Positions 1 to 7,682 of a stretch of DNA of 34,575 bases are shown here, one piece after another. Below the pieces are notes generated by a model. The model saw only the letters and a list, made by a program, of their open reading frames with translations, did not search any database and was not told the origin of the DNA. Location: assembly GCA_030697365.1 (NCBI GenBank), contig JAUYQH010000022.1, positions 1-34,575 on the forward strand. The letters run 5' to 3'. Numbering within the stretch: position 1 is the first letter of the stretch; each line of letters begins with the position of its first letter. Origin of the DNA: Novosphingobium sp. (GTDB taxonomy: Bacteria; Pseudomonadota; Alphaproteobacteria; Sphingomonadales; Sphingomonadaceae). The translations under genes were made by a program, and so were the position numbers.

Positions 1-902
1 ACGGTCTCACCCGCGGTCAGGATGGCGATATCCTCGAGCATGGCCTTGCGGCGATCGCCAAAACCAGGAGCCTTTACGGCCGCGACCTTGAGTCCGCCGC
101 GAAGCTTGTTGACGACAAGCGTCGCCAGGGCCTCGCCTTCGATGTCTTCGGCGATGATCAGCAGCGGCCGGCCGGACTGGGCAACCGCTTCGAGGATCGG
201 TAGCATATCCTTTAGATTGGAGAGCTTCTTCTCGTGGATCAGGATGTACGGGTCCTCGAGTTCGACTTCCATCCGCTGTGGGTCGGTGATGAAGTAGGGC
301 GATAGATAGCCGCGGTCGAACTGCATGCCATCGACGGTCTCGAGCTCGAACTCCATGCCTTTGGCTGCTACGACGGGGATCACGCCTACCTTGCCGACCT
401 TCTCCATCGCCGCGGCAATCTTCTGGCCGACAACCTCGTCGCCATTGGCCGAAACGATGCCCACCTGGGCAATTTCGGTGTTGTTCGAGACCGGCTTTGA
501 GCGCGCCTTGAGGTCCTCGACGACCTTGGTGACGGCAAGATCGATGCCCCGCTTGAGATCCATCGGGTTCATCCCCGCAGCGACCGACTTCAAGCCCTCG
601 CGCACGATTGCCTGGGCGAGTACCGTTGCCGTGGTCGTGCCATCGCCAGCATGATCGTGGGTCTTGGAGGCAACCGAACGCATCAACTGGGCGCCCATGT
701 TCTCGAACTTGTCGGTGAGCTCGATTTCCTTGGCGACGGTCACCCCGTCCTTGGTGATCCGCGGCGAGCCATAGCTCTTGTCGAGGAGTACATTGCGGCC
801 TTTCGGTCCCAACGTAACCCGGACCGCATTGGCGAGAATGTCCACGCCGCGGGCGATGCCTTCGCGCGCTTCGGTGGCGAATCGGACGTCTTTGGCTGCC
901 AT
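1..902 (-). CDS. groEL: GroEL chaperonin, N-terminal part (runs off window)
   Basis: This is the first ~300 residues of the 60-kDa chaperonin, which forms the ATP-driven folding chamber in the cytoplasm. The reading frame is open from the ATG at 902 to the window edge. Recognisable blocks are [12 protein letters not shown] near residue 30, [12 protein letters not shown] near 58, the ATP-site block [12 protein letters not shown] near 86-97, [13 protein letters not shown] near 195, and the segment ending LTAGETV at the edge. Several normally conserved positions differ from the usual alphaproteobacterial form. [10 protein letters not shown] replaces SKTN-x-x-AGDG, and [15 protein letters not shown] replaces the common GVITVEEAKS type. 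This suggests a second, accessory groEL copy. It lies 77 bp downstream of groES in the same operon. Identification is certain; the accessory status is inference. Confidence 0.96.
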   Translation of the reverse strand, partial: MAAKDVRFATEAREGIARGVDILANAVRVTLGPKGRNVLLDKSYGSPRITKDGVTVAKEIELTDKFENMGAQLMRSVASKTHDHAGDGTTTATVLAQAIVREGLKSVAAGMNPMDLKRGIDLAVTKVVEDLKARSKPVSNNTEIAQVGIVSANGDEVVGQKIAAAMEKVGKVGVIPVVAAKGMEFELETVDGMQFDRGYLSPYFITDPQRMEVELEDPYILIHEKKLSNLKDMLPILEAVAQSGRPLLIIAEDIEGEALATLVVNKLRGGLKVAAVKAPGFGDRRKAMLEDIAILTAGET

Positions 903-979
903 GATGATGCCTTCGAAATTGAGTTCAGTTGCCAATCAGACCGCGGGATGGCGCGTATCGCCTTCGCGGTCCGCGATGA

Positions 980-1267
980 TCACTCGACAACGCCGAGGAT
1001 GTCGGTTTCTTTCATGATGATCAGGTCCTCGCCATCGACCTTCACTTCGGTGCCCGACCACTTGCCGAACAGGATTTTGTCGCCGGCTTTGACGTCGAGC
1101 GGGGTGATCGTGCCATCGTCTGCGAGGGTTCCGCTGCCGACGGAGACGACCTCGCCTTCCTGCGGCTTTTCCTGCGCCGTGTCGGGAATGATGATCCCGC
1201 CAGCAGTCTTGGCCTCAGCCTCGACCCGGCGGACCAGCACGCGATCATGGAGGGGGCGAAAGTTCAT
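980..1267 (-). CDS. groES: GroES co-chaperonin
   Basis: A 95-residue GroES, the heptameric lid of the GroEL chamber. The ATG at 1267 gives the canonical start [16 protein letters not shown]. The mobile-loop region [16 protein letters not shown] lies at ~19-34 and the C-terminal end [11 protein letters not shown] is typical. The frame is open further upstream, but those residues fall in the leader between the CIRCE operator and the gene, so 1267 is preferred. It is the first gene of a groES-groEL operon and its length matches the family. Confidence 0.97.
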   Translation of the reverse strand: MNFRPLHDRVLVRRVEAEAKTAGGIIIPDTAQEKPQEGEVVSVGSGTLADDGTITPLDVKAGDKILFGKWSGTEVKVDGEDLIIMKETDILGVVE

Positions 1268-1340
1268 AGGGGCGGTATCCTGTCCACTGGGGTGCGACCA
1301 TCTTTGTCGCCGGCTCAGGCGGCGCCAACGCTGCCGTCCT

Positions 1341-1375
1341 GATATTGGCACTCACATGGGGAGAGTGCCAATATC
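1341..1375. promoter_or_regulatory. CIRCE operator (HrcA binding site)
   Basis: A perfect inverted repeat with 13-bp arms (GATATTGGCACTC at 1341-1353 and its complement at 1363-1375) and a 9-nt spacer. The inner part TTGGCACTC-N9-GAGTGCCAA matches the CIRCE consensus TTAGCACTC-N9-GAGTGCTAA with one compensated change per arm. CIRCE is the known operator of the HrcA heat-shock repressor. It lies 74 bp upstream of groES, at the expected transcription start. Confidence 0.93.
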
Positions 1376-1378
1376 AGC

Positions 1379-1407
1379 CCTATCTGCCGATTAGCAGACC
1401 GCGTCAA
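1379..1407 (-). promoter_or_regulatory. Sigma70-like promoter of groESL
   Basis: On the minus strand TTGACG (1402-1407) is separated by 17 bp from GATAGG (1379-1384). The predicted start point falls at the edge of the CIRCE dyad, so bound HrcA would block initiation. The -35 box is good and the -10 box is weak; the call rests mainly on spacing and on position relative to CIRCE. Confidence 0.6.
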
Positions 1408-1561
1408 CCAAAGTGCGGGTCAGAGATGTCGGACGGCAGCTATTGCAAGACCGGCCGGTCGTAACCCGGCCGAGAACCGCGGATAGAGCCCCGACACGTC
1501 CGTGTCTGGCGTGACTGGCAAACCCAACGAGCTATGTATCGCAACGAATGCGCGAAGCGTT

Positions 1562-1940
1562 CTACGACCTGCGGAAAATGACCGAGAGGTTGTTCGCTGG
1601 CATTTCGACTACGCGATCGAGCACGAAGCCAAATGAGCCCGCGCAAACCGCGACTTCGTCGAGATCGCGCAACCCCCAGCGCGGATCGCGGCCGCGCAAG
1701 TCTTCATCGAACGCCGCGTTGCTGGGTGCGAGCGGCTTGGCAGGCTGGCAGAACGGCCCGTACAGATAGAGGGGCGCCCCTGAGCCGAGAATCCGGCCGG
1801 CCCCTCGCATCAGGCCTTCGGTCGAGGCCCATGGGCTAATGTGGATCATATTGATGCAAACCACCGCCGCGGCATGATCGATCGGCCAGTTGTCGCAGGC
1901 GGCATCGAGATCGAGCGGAGAGATACGGTAATGGGCCGCG
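1562..1940 (-). pseudogene. DUF938 methyltransferase-like gene, 3' part (split by IS)
   Basis: This is the C-terminal half of a DUF938 protein, a SAM-dependent methyltransferase-like family. Reading from the IS edge, the frame runs AHYRISPLDLDAA, then VVCINMIHISPW, LYLYGPF, APSNAAFDEDLR, DPRWGLRDL and ends MPANNLSVIFRRS. The matching N-terminal half is at 3311-3559 on the same strand, with an IS110-family transposase between them. Both halves are otherwise intact, so the disruption looks recent. The exact IS boundary near 1940 is estimated from where the protein similarity stops. Confidence 0.85.
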
Positions 1941-2038
1941 CCTCCTGATTTGGAGGGGTGGCTGTCCCCCGGTCATGATGGAGTGACGGGGTTTCTGGTG
2001 TGGTGCTTTGAGGCCCGCAGCGATGAAGGAGGACAGCC

Positions 2039-3073
2039 GTGGACTATTATGCCGGATTGGACGTGTCGTTGGAACTGACCAGTGTGTGCCTGGTCAACCA
2101 GCAAGGTGAGGTGGTTCGAGAAGCCAAGGTGGCAAGCGAGCCTGAGGCCTTGGTCCGCTTCCTGAACGAGCAGCAGCTACCGATTGTGCGTGTTGCCCTG
2201 GAAGCAGGTCCCTTGTCGCAGTGGCTTCATGCCGGCCTGGGTGCGGCAGGCTTTGACGCAGTCCTGCTTGAGACCCGGCATGTGAAGGCGGCGCTTTCCG
2301 CCATGACGGTGAAGACCGACCGGCGCGACGCGCGTGGCATTGCCCAGCTGCTTCGGCTTGGCTGGTTCAGACCGGTGCACGTCAAGTCGGCAAGTGCGCA
2401 GGAGGTGCGCTGCGTGCTGACCGCCCGCAAGCTTATCCAGGCCAAGCTGCTCGACATCGAGAGCGGGATCCGCGGCGTGCTGCGGGGCTTTGGCTTGAAG
2501 GTCGGCCCCATCAGTCGCGGCCGCTTCGAGGCGCGGGTGAGCGCGCTTGTGCATGGGCACTCCATGCTCGAGCAAGTGGCCGGCTCGATGCTTACAGCCC
2601 GCTCCGCATTGCAGACAGAGTTTGCGCGTCTTCATCGCATGATCCTGTCGCTGGTCCGCGCCGATCCGGTGTGCCGCCAGCTGATGAGCGTGCCCGGCGT
2701 TGGCGCCATCGTCGCCATTACCTTCAAGAGCGGGATCGATGATCCAGGCCGGTTCCGGCGCTCGCGCGATGTCGGTCCGCACTTCGGGCTTACGCCTCGC
2801 AAGTATCAGTCGGGCGAGAAGGACGTGACCGGATCGATCAGCAAGGTCGGGGACCGGATGGTGCGCACCGCCCTCTATGAGGCGGCAAGCGTGATGCTCA
2901 GCAGAACGGTGCGCATGTCCGCCCTCAAGGCCTGGGGCATGGCCGTGGCCAAGCGGCGCGGAGGGAAGAAGGCACGCGTGGCGCTGGCCCGCAAGCTCGG
3001 CGTCATCCTTCACCGCATGTGGGTCGATGGAACGCACTTCCGCTGGACCAGGGAAGCCGCCGCAATGGCCTGA
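2039..3073 (+). CDS. IS110-family DEDD transposase
   Basis: A 344-residue recombinase that mobilises its own element. The N-terminal RuvC-like domain shows the DEDD residues: D8 in GLDVS, E55 in LEAGP, and D94 and D97 in KTDRRDA. A central coiled region follows. The C-terminal Transposase_20 domain begins around residue 218 with MSVPGVGAIVA, then GLTPRKYQSGE and ISKVGD, which includes the conserved serine region. Translation starts at GTG 2039, six bases after AAGGAGG (2026-2032). The length is normal for the family. In this family the target is chosen by a structured noncoding RNA from one end of the element. The gene looks intact and possibly active. Confidence 0.95.
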   Translation: MDYYAGLDVSLELTSVCLVNQQGEVVREAKVASEPEALVRFLNEQQLPIVRVALEAGPLSQWLHAGLGAAGFDAVLLETRHVKAALSAMTVKTDRRDARGIAQLLRLGWFRPVHVKSASAQEVRCVLTARKLIQAKLLDIESGIRGVLRGFGLKVGPISRGRFEARVSALVHGHSMLEQVAGSMLTARSALQTEFARLHRMILSLVRADPVCRQLMSVPGVGAIVAITFKSGIDDPGRFRRSRDVGPHFGLTPRKYQSGEKDVTGSISKVGDRMVRTALYEAASVMLSRTVRMSALKAWGMAVAKRRGGKKARVALARKLGVILHRMWVDGTHFRWTREAAAMA

Positions 3074-3300
3074 TGAGGAGAATTTAAGAGATCGGGCCGG
3101 CGACAAGCCTGCCCGTGGTCCCACCGCTGGGACGGTGAAGTTGGTGAAGCCGCAATGTCCGCAGTCGCTGCCATACAGACGACGTTGGAAAGATAGGCTC
3201 ACCGCTTCCTCTGACCGTATGATGTGGCAGCTCAAAGCTGACCACGGACAGAAGCAAGAACCAGCGGAAAGACCAAAACGGGTGACTTGACACCATGGCC
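3074..3300 (+). ncRNA. Candidate bridge/seek RNA of the IS110/IS1111 element
   Basis: The noncoding 3' end between the transposase stop and the IS edge. It contains a hairpin with 6-bp stem and 4-nt loop (GTCCCA 3118-3123, TGGGAC 3128-3133). A second hairpin has a 9-bp stem and 3-nt loop (3224-3232 with 3236-3245, one bulged A at 3241). IS1111-group elements are known to encode their guide RNA downstream of the transposase gene. The RNA and its ends are inferred, not demonstrated. Confidence 0.4.
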
Positions 3301-3310
3301 CATTACAGAA

Positions 3311-3559
3311 GCGGACGTTATCCACCCCCTCAGCCGCGATCCAGGCGCCGATCGAGCAGCGGGCTTCTTTGGATGGGTCTGATGGTTGCCACTCGAGCAT
3401 CGGGAGGGCCCGGGCAAAGTGGACGACGTGCTCACCGGTTCCGCTCGCTACTTCGAGTACCCTCCCCGAAGACGGCAAAATCGACCGCAGCACATCAAGG
3501 ATCAGACCCCGATTGCGCGCGGTTGCGGGAGCATGTTGGCGGTAGTCGTCGCTAGACAT
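3311..3559 (-). pseudogene. DUF938 methyltransferase-like gene, 5' part (split by IS)
   Basis: The N-terminal ~83 residues of the DUF938 protein from ATG 3559: MSSDDYRQHAPATARNRGL, then VLEVASGTGEHVVHFA, a glycine-rich SAM-binding motif at ~34-42, then WQPSDPSKEA and GVDNVR. At 3310 the frame runs into the insertion sequence and the family similarity ends. The C-terminal half continues at 1940-1562. Deleting the ~1.37-kb insertion would join GVDNVR to AHYRISPLDLD and restore a gene of about 200 codons. Confidence 0.87.
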
Positions 3560-3667
3560 TCACCGACCCCATTTCCGTTTAGAAACTGCAGACCCTTTGG
3601 CCCACATGGCGGTCAGGGTCTATCGTGCCAGACCTTCCGCACAGGGCGCCCGATGCAGGAGGAAGGC

Positions 3668-3991
3668 ATGTTTGTCGCGGTCTACTGGTGGCGCGTCCAC
3701 CCCGGCAAGGAAGAGCAGTTTCGCAAGGCATGGCATCGCGGCACCGAGCTCATCACTAGGACATACGGCAGCTATGGGTCGCGTCTGCACCGCGACCGCG
3801 ATGGGCGCTTCGTTGGCTATGCCGAGTGGCCCGATGAAGCGACCTGGCGCGCCGCCTTCGAGCGGAAGATGGTCTACGACGACCCCGAGACCAGAGCCGC
3901 TTTTGTCGACGCCATTGCCGAAACACCAATCGAGGCCGAGCCGATTTTCACCATGACTGTCGTCGACGATCTGCTCGTCCGCAGCCGCTGA
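3668..3991 (+). CDS. Small ABM-like (dimeric alpha/beta barrel) protein
   Basis: A 107-residue protein beginning MFVAVYWWRVHPGKEEQFR. A beta strand, then the HPGKEEQF helix start, GSYGSRLHRDRDGRFVGYAEWP and a helix with W-x-x-x-F resemble the antibiotic-biosynthesis-monooxygenase (ABM) fold. These are small soluble dimers that may act as cofactor-free oxygenases or merely share the fold. The start at 3668 is chosen for its strong ribosome site GGAGGAAGG directly upstream; an ATG at 3653 is in frame but lies before that site. It stands alone between the broken DUF938 gene and the convergent CDGSH gene. No specific function can be assigned. Confidence 0.75.
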   Translation: MFVAVYWWRVHPGKEEQFRKAWHRGTELITRTYGSYGSRLHRDRDGRFVGYAEWPDEATWRAAFERKMVYDDPETRAAFVDAIAETPIEAEPIFTMTVVDDLLVRSR

Positions 3992-4033
3992 TCTTTCATA
4001 CCGGGCCGTGCGGCCATGCACTTCCCGCCGCTC

Positions 4034-4258
4034 TCAGCTGCCCGAACTCACCGCAGCTTCCGCGGCGCTGAAGCCGATTTTGGAATGCTGGCCGTCGCAG
4101 AACGGCTTGGTTACGGAAGCGCCGCAACGACAGAGGAAAATGCGGCTTTTGCCCGCAACATCGTAGAGATTGCCGTCACCATCGCGCAGCTCGAGCTGGC
4201 TCAGGTCTCCGGTCAGGAGGTAGGGGCCATTCTTTGTGGCGACCACTTCTACAGCCAT
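4034..4258 (-). CDS. CDGSH-type iron-sulfur protein
   Basis: A 74-residue protein carrying a complete [2Fe-2S] CDGSH motif, CRCGASVTKPFCDGQH, with ligands Cys43, Cys45, Cys54 and His58 (C-x-C-x2-S-x3-P-x-C-D-G-x-H). A short beta-rich N-terminal segment precedes it. These proteins carry a labile redox-active cluster in the cytoplasm; bacterial members are mostly uncharacterised and are linked to electron transfer or iron-sulfur handling. It is convergent with the ABM-like gene (42 bp apart) and points away from the McrC remnant. The family is clear, the role unknown. Confidence 0.9.
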   Translation of the reverse strand: MAVEVVATKNGPYLLTGDLSQLELRDGDGNLYDVAGKSRIFLCRCGASVTKPFCDGQHSKIGFSAAEAAVSSGS

Positions 4259-4289
4259 GCGATCCTCCTTGGGTCAGGTCCTTCCCCGC

Positions 4290-4675
4290 GCCTCGTTCCC
4301 GAATGCGAGATTCGAGTCGGAATAGCATGAGTTCAACCAAAAGAACGAGGCACTGTCGTACGCAGCCCATTACGGCATAGGCCTTGGCGAAAGTCCCCTG
4401 CCCCAGCCCCGCGTGATGCGGATAAAGCAACAGGGGCTCCGGCAGCCATAGAACAGGGCATAGGCCATCATGTGAAAGACATCGGCCAGGGCGACGCCGT
4501 GTTTGGCATCCTCAAGGTTGAGGCCGAAGCCCTTCCACTTGGTATCGATCACCAGCACATTGTGGTGGCCGCGCCGGATCAGCAGATCGGGTTGGTCTGG
4601 AAGCGCGCGCGGCCGCCCTCGCCTTCCTCGATCAGGCTGAACAGCCGCGCGCCTTGCGGCTGCCCAACCTCATTG
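4290..4675 (-). pseudogene. McrC-type (McrBC) nuclease remnant, frameshifted
   Basis: The C-terminal ~130 residues of an McrC-like restriction nuclease in three frames. From the overlap with the DUF3883 stop it reads EVGQPQGARLFSLIEEGEG and FQTNP. A one-base shift near 4596 leads to PDLLIRRGHHNVLVIDTKWK, holding the PD and D-x-K residues of a PD-(D/E)XK site, then GVALADVFHMMAYALFYGC. A second shift near 4430 leads to LLLYPHHAGLGQGTF. The N-terminal two thirds are missing. Intact McrC cuts modified DNA together with the McrB GTPase. This copy is dead, but it marks the spot as an old restriction or defence locus. Confidence 0.78.
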
Positions 4676-5551
4676 CAACCCCGCCAGAAAACTCGTCGGC
4701 GTCAGGTACAGGTGATCTTCGAGCGGCGGGTGCAGCGCGAAGGCCTGCGGGTCGCGCGCGAAGTTCCACAGGCGGAGCAAGTGCCACTCGTCGCGGCGCT
4801 GCCCGGCGACGGCGATTTCGTTACGGCTGATGTGGAAGGGGGTGCGTTCCCATCCGTTGGTGGTCTTGACTTCGATCAGGCGGGAACGACCGTCGGGCTC
4901 GAAGCTCGCGATGTCGTAGCCGTAGCCATCGCCATCCTGCTCGGCGGTCCAGCGAACCTTGGCGGCCAAGTGCTCCTTGCCCGCCTGAAGCAGCGTCGCC
5001 CGTTCGTGCTCGACGACGAGCCGCTCCCCGGCCTTGCCCAGCGCACGGTTGCGGGCATCGCGCTCGGCAACGTCGTACTTGCGCGCGATCTCCGCCATGA
5101 ATTCGGGATCGACCGGCGGAGGCTCGTTGCGCCTGCCAGGCGGCGGTCCGATCCACAGCGGCGCGCGATCGGGGCCGATCCGATTGTGGCCGATGTCGCG
5201 CCCCGCCTCGCCCACCGCGGCCAGCGCATGTCGCGCGGTGCTGCTGGCGACCGGCATCCAGTCGGGCCGATCGCGCAGCCAGCGCCATACTCCGTCCACC
5301 AAGGCCAGCTGGAAATTGCGCGCCGGTTTGTAGCCAGGGAGCCAGGGCTGGCCGAAGCCGTAGTAGAGCACCGCGCTGATATTCTGGTGCTTGAACTCGA
5401 CCGAGCCCTTGCTCCGCCCCGTCAGGCGCTGGAGTGCGCGGTTGTGCTCCGCCATGTTGACCTCCTGCCCGGCGAGGTCGTCGGCCAGCATGGCGAAATA
5501 GTCCCCGACGATCAGGTCGATTTCCCGGTCAGACCACGCCTCGCCCGGCAC
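4670..5551 (-). CDS. DUF3883 (NOV_C) nuclease-like protein
   Basis: A 293-residue protein with a C-terminal DUF3883 domain (~165-250). A PD-(D/E)XK-like site is visible: E176 in KAGERLVV, D213 in GYDIASF, and E227-V-K229 in LIEVKTT, followed by PFHISRNEI. The N-terminal ~110 residues (DREIDLIVGDYFAML, then LTGRSKGSVEFKHQNISAVL) match the helical domain often found before DUF3883. It starts at GTG 5551, four bases after the stop of the upstream ATPase gene, so translation is probably coupled. DUF3883 occurs in restriction and defence proteins. Its stop overlaps the McrC remnant. A two-gene defence module is inference. Confidence 0.82.
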   Translation of the reverse strand: MPGEAWSDREIDLIVGDYFAMLADDLAGQEVNMAEHNRALQRLTGRSKGSVEFKHQNISAVLYYGFGQPWLPGYKPARNFQLALVDGVWRWLRDRPDWMPVASSTARHALAAVGEAGRDIGHNRIGPDRAPLWIGPPPGRRNEPPPVDPEFMAEIARKYDVAERDARNRALGKAGERLVVEHERATLLQAGKEHLAAKVRWTAEQDGDGYGYDIASFEPDGRSRLIEVKTTNGWERTPFHISRNEIAVAGQRRDEWHLLRLWNFARDPQAFALHPPLEDHLYLTPTSFLAGLQ

Positions 5552-5555
5552 CGTC

Positions 5556-6749
5556 CTACCCCTGCTCCAGCGGCATCGCCCGGCGCATGAAGGCGCCGAA
5601 CATCGGCACCGTGAAGGCCGTTTCGCCGTAGCCGGGCGTGTAGATCATGCCCTTGGCGATCAGCGAGGCGCGCACCGGGCCGAAGCTGGAGGGCTTGCGA
5701 CCGATGTGGTCGGCGATCGCGGTCGAGGCGAAGGGTCCCTCCCCTGCCCCTGCCGGAAGATCGGCCATGGCGCGCAGATAGCGCTTTTCCGACGGGGTAA
5801 GTCGGTCGAAGCGGACGCGGAAGAAGCTGTCGTCGAGCGCGGCCAGCGCGGTCGGGTGGGCCAGCTCCACATCGCCTGCCGTGATCGGGCAAGCCCGCGC
5901 TGCGTCCCACGATTGCTTGCCCCATTCCTGCAGGAAATATGGATAGCCGCGCGTCACCGCGATGATCTGGGCGACCGCGGCGGGTTCGATCGCGCAGTCC
6001 TCGGCCTCGATCGGGTGGACGATCGCGGCGCTCGCTGCGTCCTCGTCCAGCGGGCCGATGGTGCTGAACAGGAACAGCCGTTCGGCATAGGACTTGGCCT
6101 TGCCCATTTGGCCGGCAAGCTGCGGCAGGCCGGCGGCAACCAGGGTGATGGGCCGCTCGTTCTGCCTGGCGCGGTGGAGAGCGGTGATCAGCGCCGCCAG
6201 CTCGCGTTCGGGCACATATTGCAGCTCGTCGATGAACAGCACCAGCGCGGTGCCGCGTTCGGCGGCGGCGGCCCCGGCGAGATCGATGAGGTCGATTAGG
6301 TCGGATTCGAGATCGCCGATATCGGCCACCCCGATCTCACCCAGGTCGATTGAGGCTTCCAGCTCGCCGTAGCTGAGCTTGAACGCGCGCACGAACCGCG
6401 CCAGCGCGCCGAGGCCGCGCTTGGCCAGGGTCATCGCCGCCTGCCCCCGATCGAGCTTGAGCAGCGCGGTGCGCAACGCCGGCACCAGCATCGCCGGGAG
6501 CGACTGGCCTTCGGGCGCCTCGATCGGCACGCACAGGATGCCCTCGCCTTCCGCGGCGCGGCGCATCGCGTTGAGCAGCACGGTCTTGCCGACGCCGCGC
6601 AAGCCGAGCAGGATCATGCTTTGCGCGTGGCGGCCGTGGCGGATCCGGTGGAGCGCGATCGCGACGGTTTCCAACACGTCCTTGCGCCCGGCAAGTTCGG
6701 GGGGACGGCTGCCTGCACCGGGCGCGAACGGGTTGCGTCGGGCGTCCAT
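5556..6749 (-). CDS. AAA ATPase, partner of the DUF3883 protein
   Basis: A 397-residue P-loop ATPase beginning MDARRNPFAPGAG. Walker A is GLRGVGKT (49-56), followed by the middle region IEAPEGQSLPAML. Walker B is LVLFIDE (169-175), with LVAAGLPQL as a sensor-like strand and a C-terminal winged-helix-like part with LTPSEKRYLRAMADL (about 318-332). This is the bacterial Orc1/Cdc6-like arrangement found in stand-alone ATPases coupled to effectors. It is the first gene of a tight operon with the DUF3883 protein. The likely role is ATP-dependent control or loading of the nuclease-like partner; this is inferred from context. Confidence 0.85.
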   Translation of the reverse strand: MDARRNPFAPGAGSRPPELAGRKDVLETVAIALHRIRHGRHAQSMILLGLRGVGKTVLLNAMRRAAEGEGILCVPIEAPEGQSLPAMLVPALRTALLKLDRGQAAMTLAKRGLGALARFVRAFKLSYGELEASIDLGEIGVADIGDLESDLIDLIDLAGAAAAERGTALVLFIDELQYVPERELAALITALHRARQNERPITLVAAGLPQLAGQMGKAKSYAERLFLFSTIGPLDEDAASAAIVHPIEAEDCAIEPAAVAQIIAVTRGYPYFLQEWGKQSWDAARACPITAGDVELAHPTALAALDDSFFRVRFDRLTPSEKRYLRAMADLPAGAGEGPFASTAIADHIGRKPSSFGPVRASLIAKGMIYTPGYGETAFTVPMFGAFMRRAMPLEQG

Positions 6750-6759
6750 GATAGGGTTT

Positions 6760-6933
6760 TTAGCAAGTTCTACGCGAATTGGCTAGAACTAGATAAAAGG
6801 GGTAGATGATCCGGTGGTCGGTAGCGCCTTTGCTCGAGCCGGAAGCATCGACCGAACGCTGCGCGCTGTGACCGCGCGCTTCGGCGAATTTGACGAGCGC
6901 CTTGGTGCAGCACTCATCGACCAGCAGGTACAT
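6760..6933 (-). pseudogene. PIN-like (DUF5615-type) toxin, N-terminal fragment
   Basis: From ATG 6933 the frame reads MYLLVDECCTKALVKFAEAR, then GHSAQR. This matches the start of PIN-like DUF5615 proteins: a first beta strand with acidic D6-E7, then a helix and G-H-x-x-x-R. After ~30 residues the similarity ends and the frame stops at 6760, just before the AAA ATPase start at 6749. The remaining acidic motifs of a PIN nuclease are missing, so it is taken as a broken toxin gene. No intact antitoxin is seen upstream. Confidence 0.55.
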
Positions 6934-7250
6934 GCGTTGTCTGCCGACGGCGAGCGGTTATGCTTGTCGTAAAGCAGGCGGCCAACCCAACTCTTGTCGG
7001 ATTCGACACCGATGCGATTGACGACGAGATGTCACTCGGCGGTGCCGACCAGATCGGCAGTCTGGTTGCCCGGCAGAGGATTGTCTCGACGCCAACATCG
7101 AGCCTGTCGGTCTGGAGGGCGGCCTACCCCCCTTCCCCGCTATGCGTTTGTCGCCCATGACTGTCCGGTGATGCCCGTCGTCGATGAATGCGAATCGGGT
7201 AATCATATTTCAAAAATCAATCGTGAAAACGCCGCTGCTTGCAGCGGAAG
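6934..7250. other. Intergenic stretch left of the origin, no recognised gene
   Basis: No reading frame here has a convincing start, length or recognisable family. It becomes AT-rich towards 7190-7240. Degenerate coding remnants may be present; for example, the minus-strand frame across 6940-7040 contains RIGVESDKSWVGRLLYDKHN, which looks protein-like but has no start or identifiable family. Confidence 0.4.
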
Positions 7251-7289
7251 GATTCATGATTCTAAGGATTCAGATTCAAGTGTGGAAAA
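7251..7289. promoter_or_regulatory. Putative DNA-unwinding region and DnaA box of the plasmid origin
   Basis: Four GATTC words in 27 bp (7251-7277) within AT-rich DNA are followed by TGTGGAAAA (7281-7289), one mismatch from the DnaA box TGTGGATAA. The iteron array begins 33 bp further on. The order AT-rich repeats, DnaA box, iterons, rep gene is the usual iteron-origin architecture. Assignment is by position and pattern. Confidence 0.5.
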
Positions 7290-7321
7290 GCAGTGCGTTT
7301 ACAATGTGATGATGGCTCTGA

Positions 7322-7422
7322 CCTGACCAGGCGGGGGTGTTTGCCTGACCCCTTGGGGGCTAAAGCCTGACCCGCCGGGGGAGCCTACCTGACTGGTTGG
7401 GGCTATCCTGACCTCTTGGGGG
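7322..7422 (+). repeat. Iteron array of the replication origin (5 copies)
   Basis: Five direct repeats start at 7322, 7344, 7366, 7388 and 7407, with spacings 22, 22, 22 and 19. The core is CCTGACCnCTTGGGGG: CCTGAC is invariant and the copies end in a G-run. The fourth ends GGGGC. The 22-bp period, two helical turns, is typical of Rep_3 iterons. A degenerate sixth copy (CCTGGCCGCTTGGAGG, two mismatches) lies at 7572-7587. RepA is expected to bind here as a monomer. Confidence 0.9.
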
Positions 7423-7605
7423 ATACCACCAGATTGGCCCCATGCCGGACGTCATCGTGCGATTCCGAGTCGAGGCAACCCCGAAATCAAGCGCGTAGAC
7501 CAATATGGTTGATGGAACGTGCGACTCGGCGGGTTAGCTTTTGTCGGGCTTGCGATTCAGGGCGCTTTCTTCCTGGCCGCTTGGAGGATCCGAAGGCGGT
7601 TCTAT

Positions 7606-7639
7606 CCTGACCTGACTTGACGGATGAGGTCAGGTCAGG
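7606..7639. promoter_or_regulatory. Inverted-repeat operator of repA
   Basis: A perfect 11-bp inverted repeat (CCTGACCTGAC at 7606-7616, complement at 7629-7639) with 12-nt spacer, 44 bp upstream of repA. Each arm contains the iteron word CCTGACC. In Rep_3 plasmids the initiator dimer represses its own gene at such an operator. TTGACG at 7617-7622 in the spacer could be a -35 box, but no good -10 box follows. Confidence 0.8.
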
Positions 7640-7682
7640 CAGCAATCACGCTCCAGAGACTCAGTTCTGATGGTAATATGGC

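Larger units (their letters stand above)
1940..3310 (+). mobile_element. IS110/IS1111-type insertion sequence
   Basis: An element of about 1.37 kb inserted in the DUF938 gene. It holds one DEDD transposase preceded by ~95 bp and followed by ~235 bp of noncoding DNA. The boundaries are inferred from where DUF938 coding stops on each side (about 1940 and 3310), not from terminal repeats; I saw no target duplication, as expected for IS110-family elements. The longer 3' noncoding end fits the IS1111 group. Confidence 0.85.

Noticed and set aside
2177..3559. A 460-codon minus-strand frame through the DUF938 start and the transposase
   Set aside because: Only its first ~83 codons are real (DUF938 5' fragment); the rest is the antisense of the IS110 transposase and has no family character.
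4472..5590. A 372-codon plus-strand frame opposite the DUF3883 gene
   Set aside because: It is the antisense of DUF3883, whose nuclease-like motifs and operon spacing are clear.
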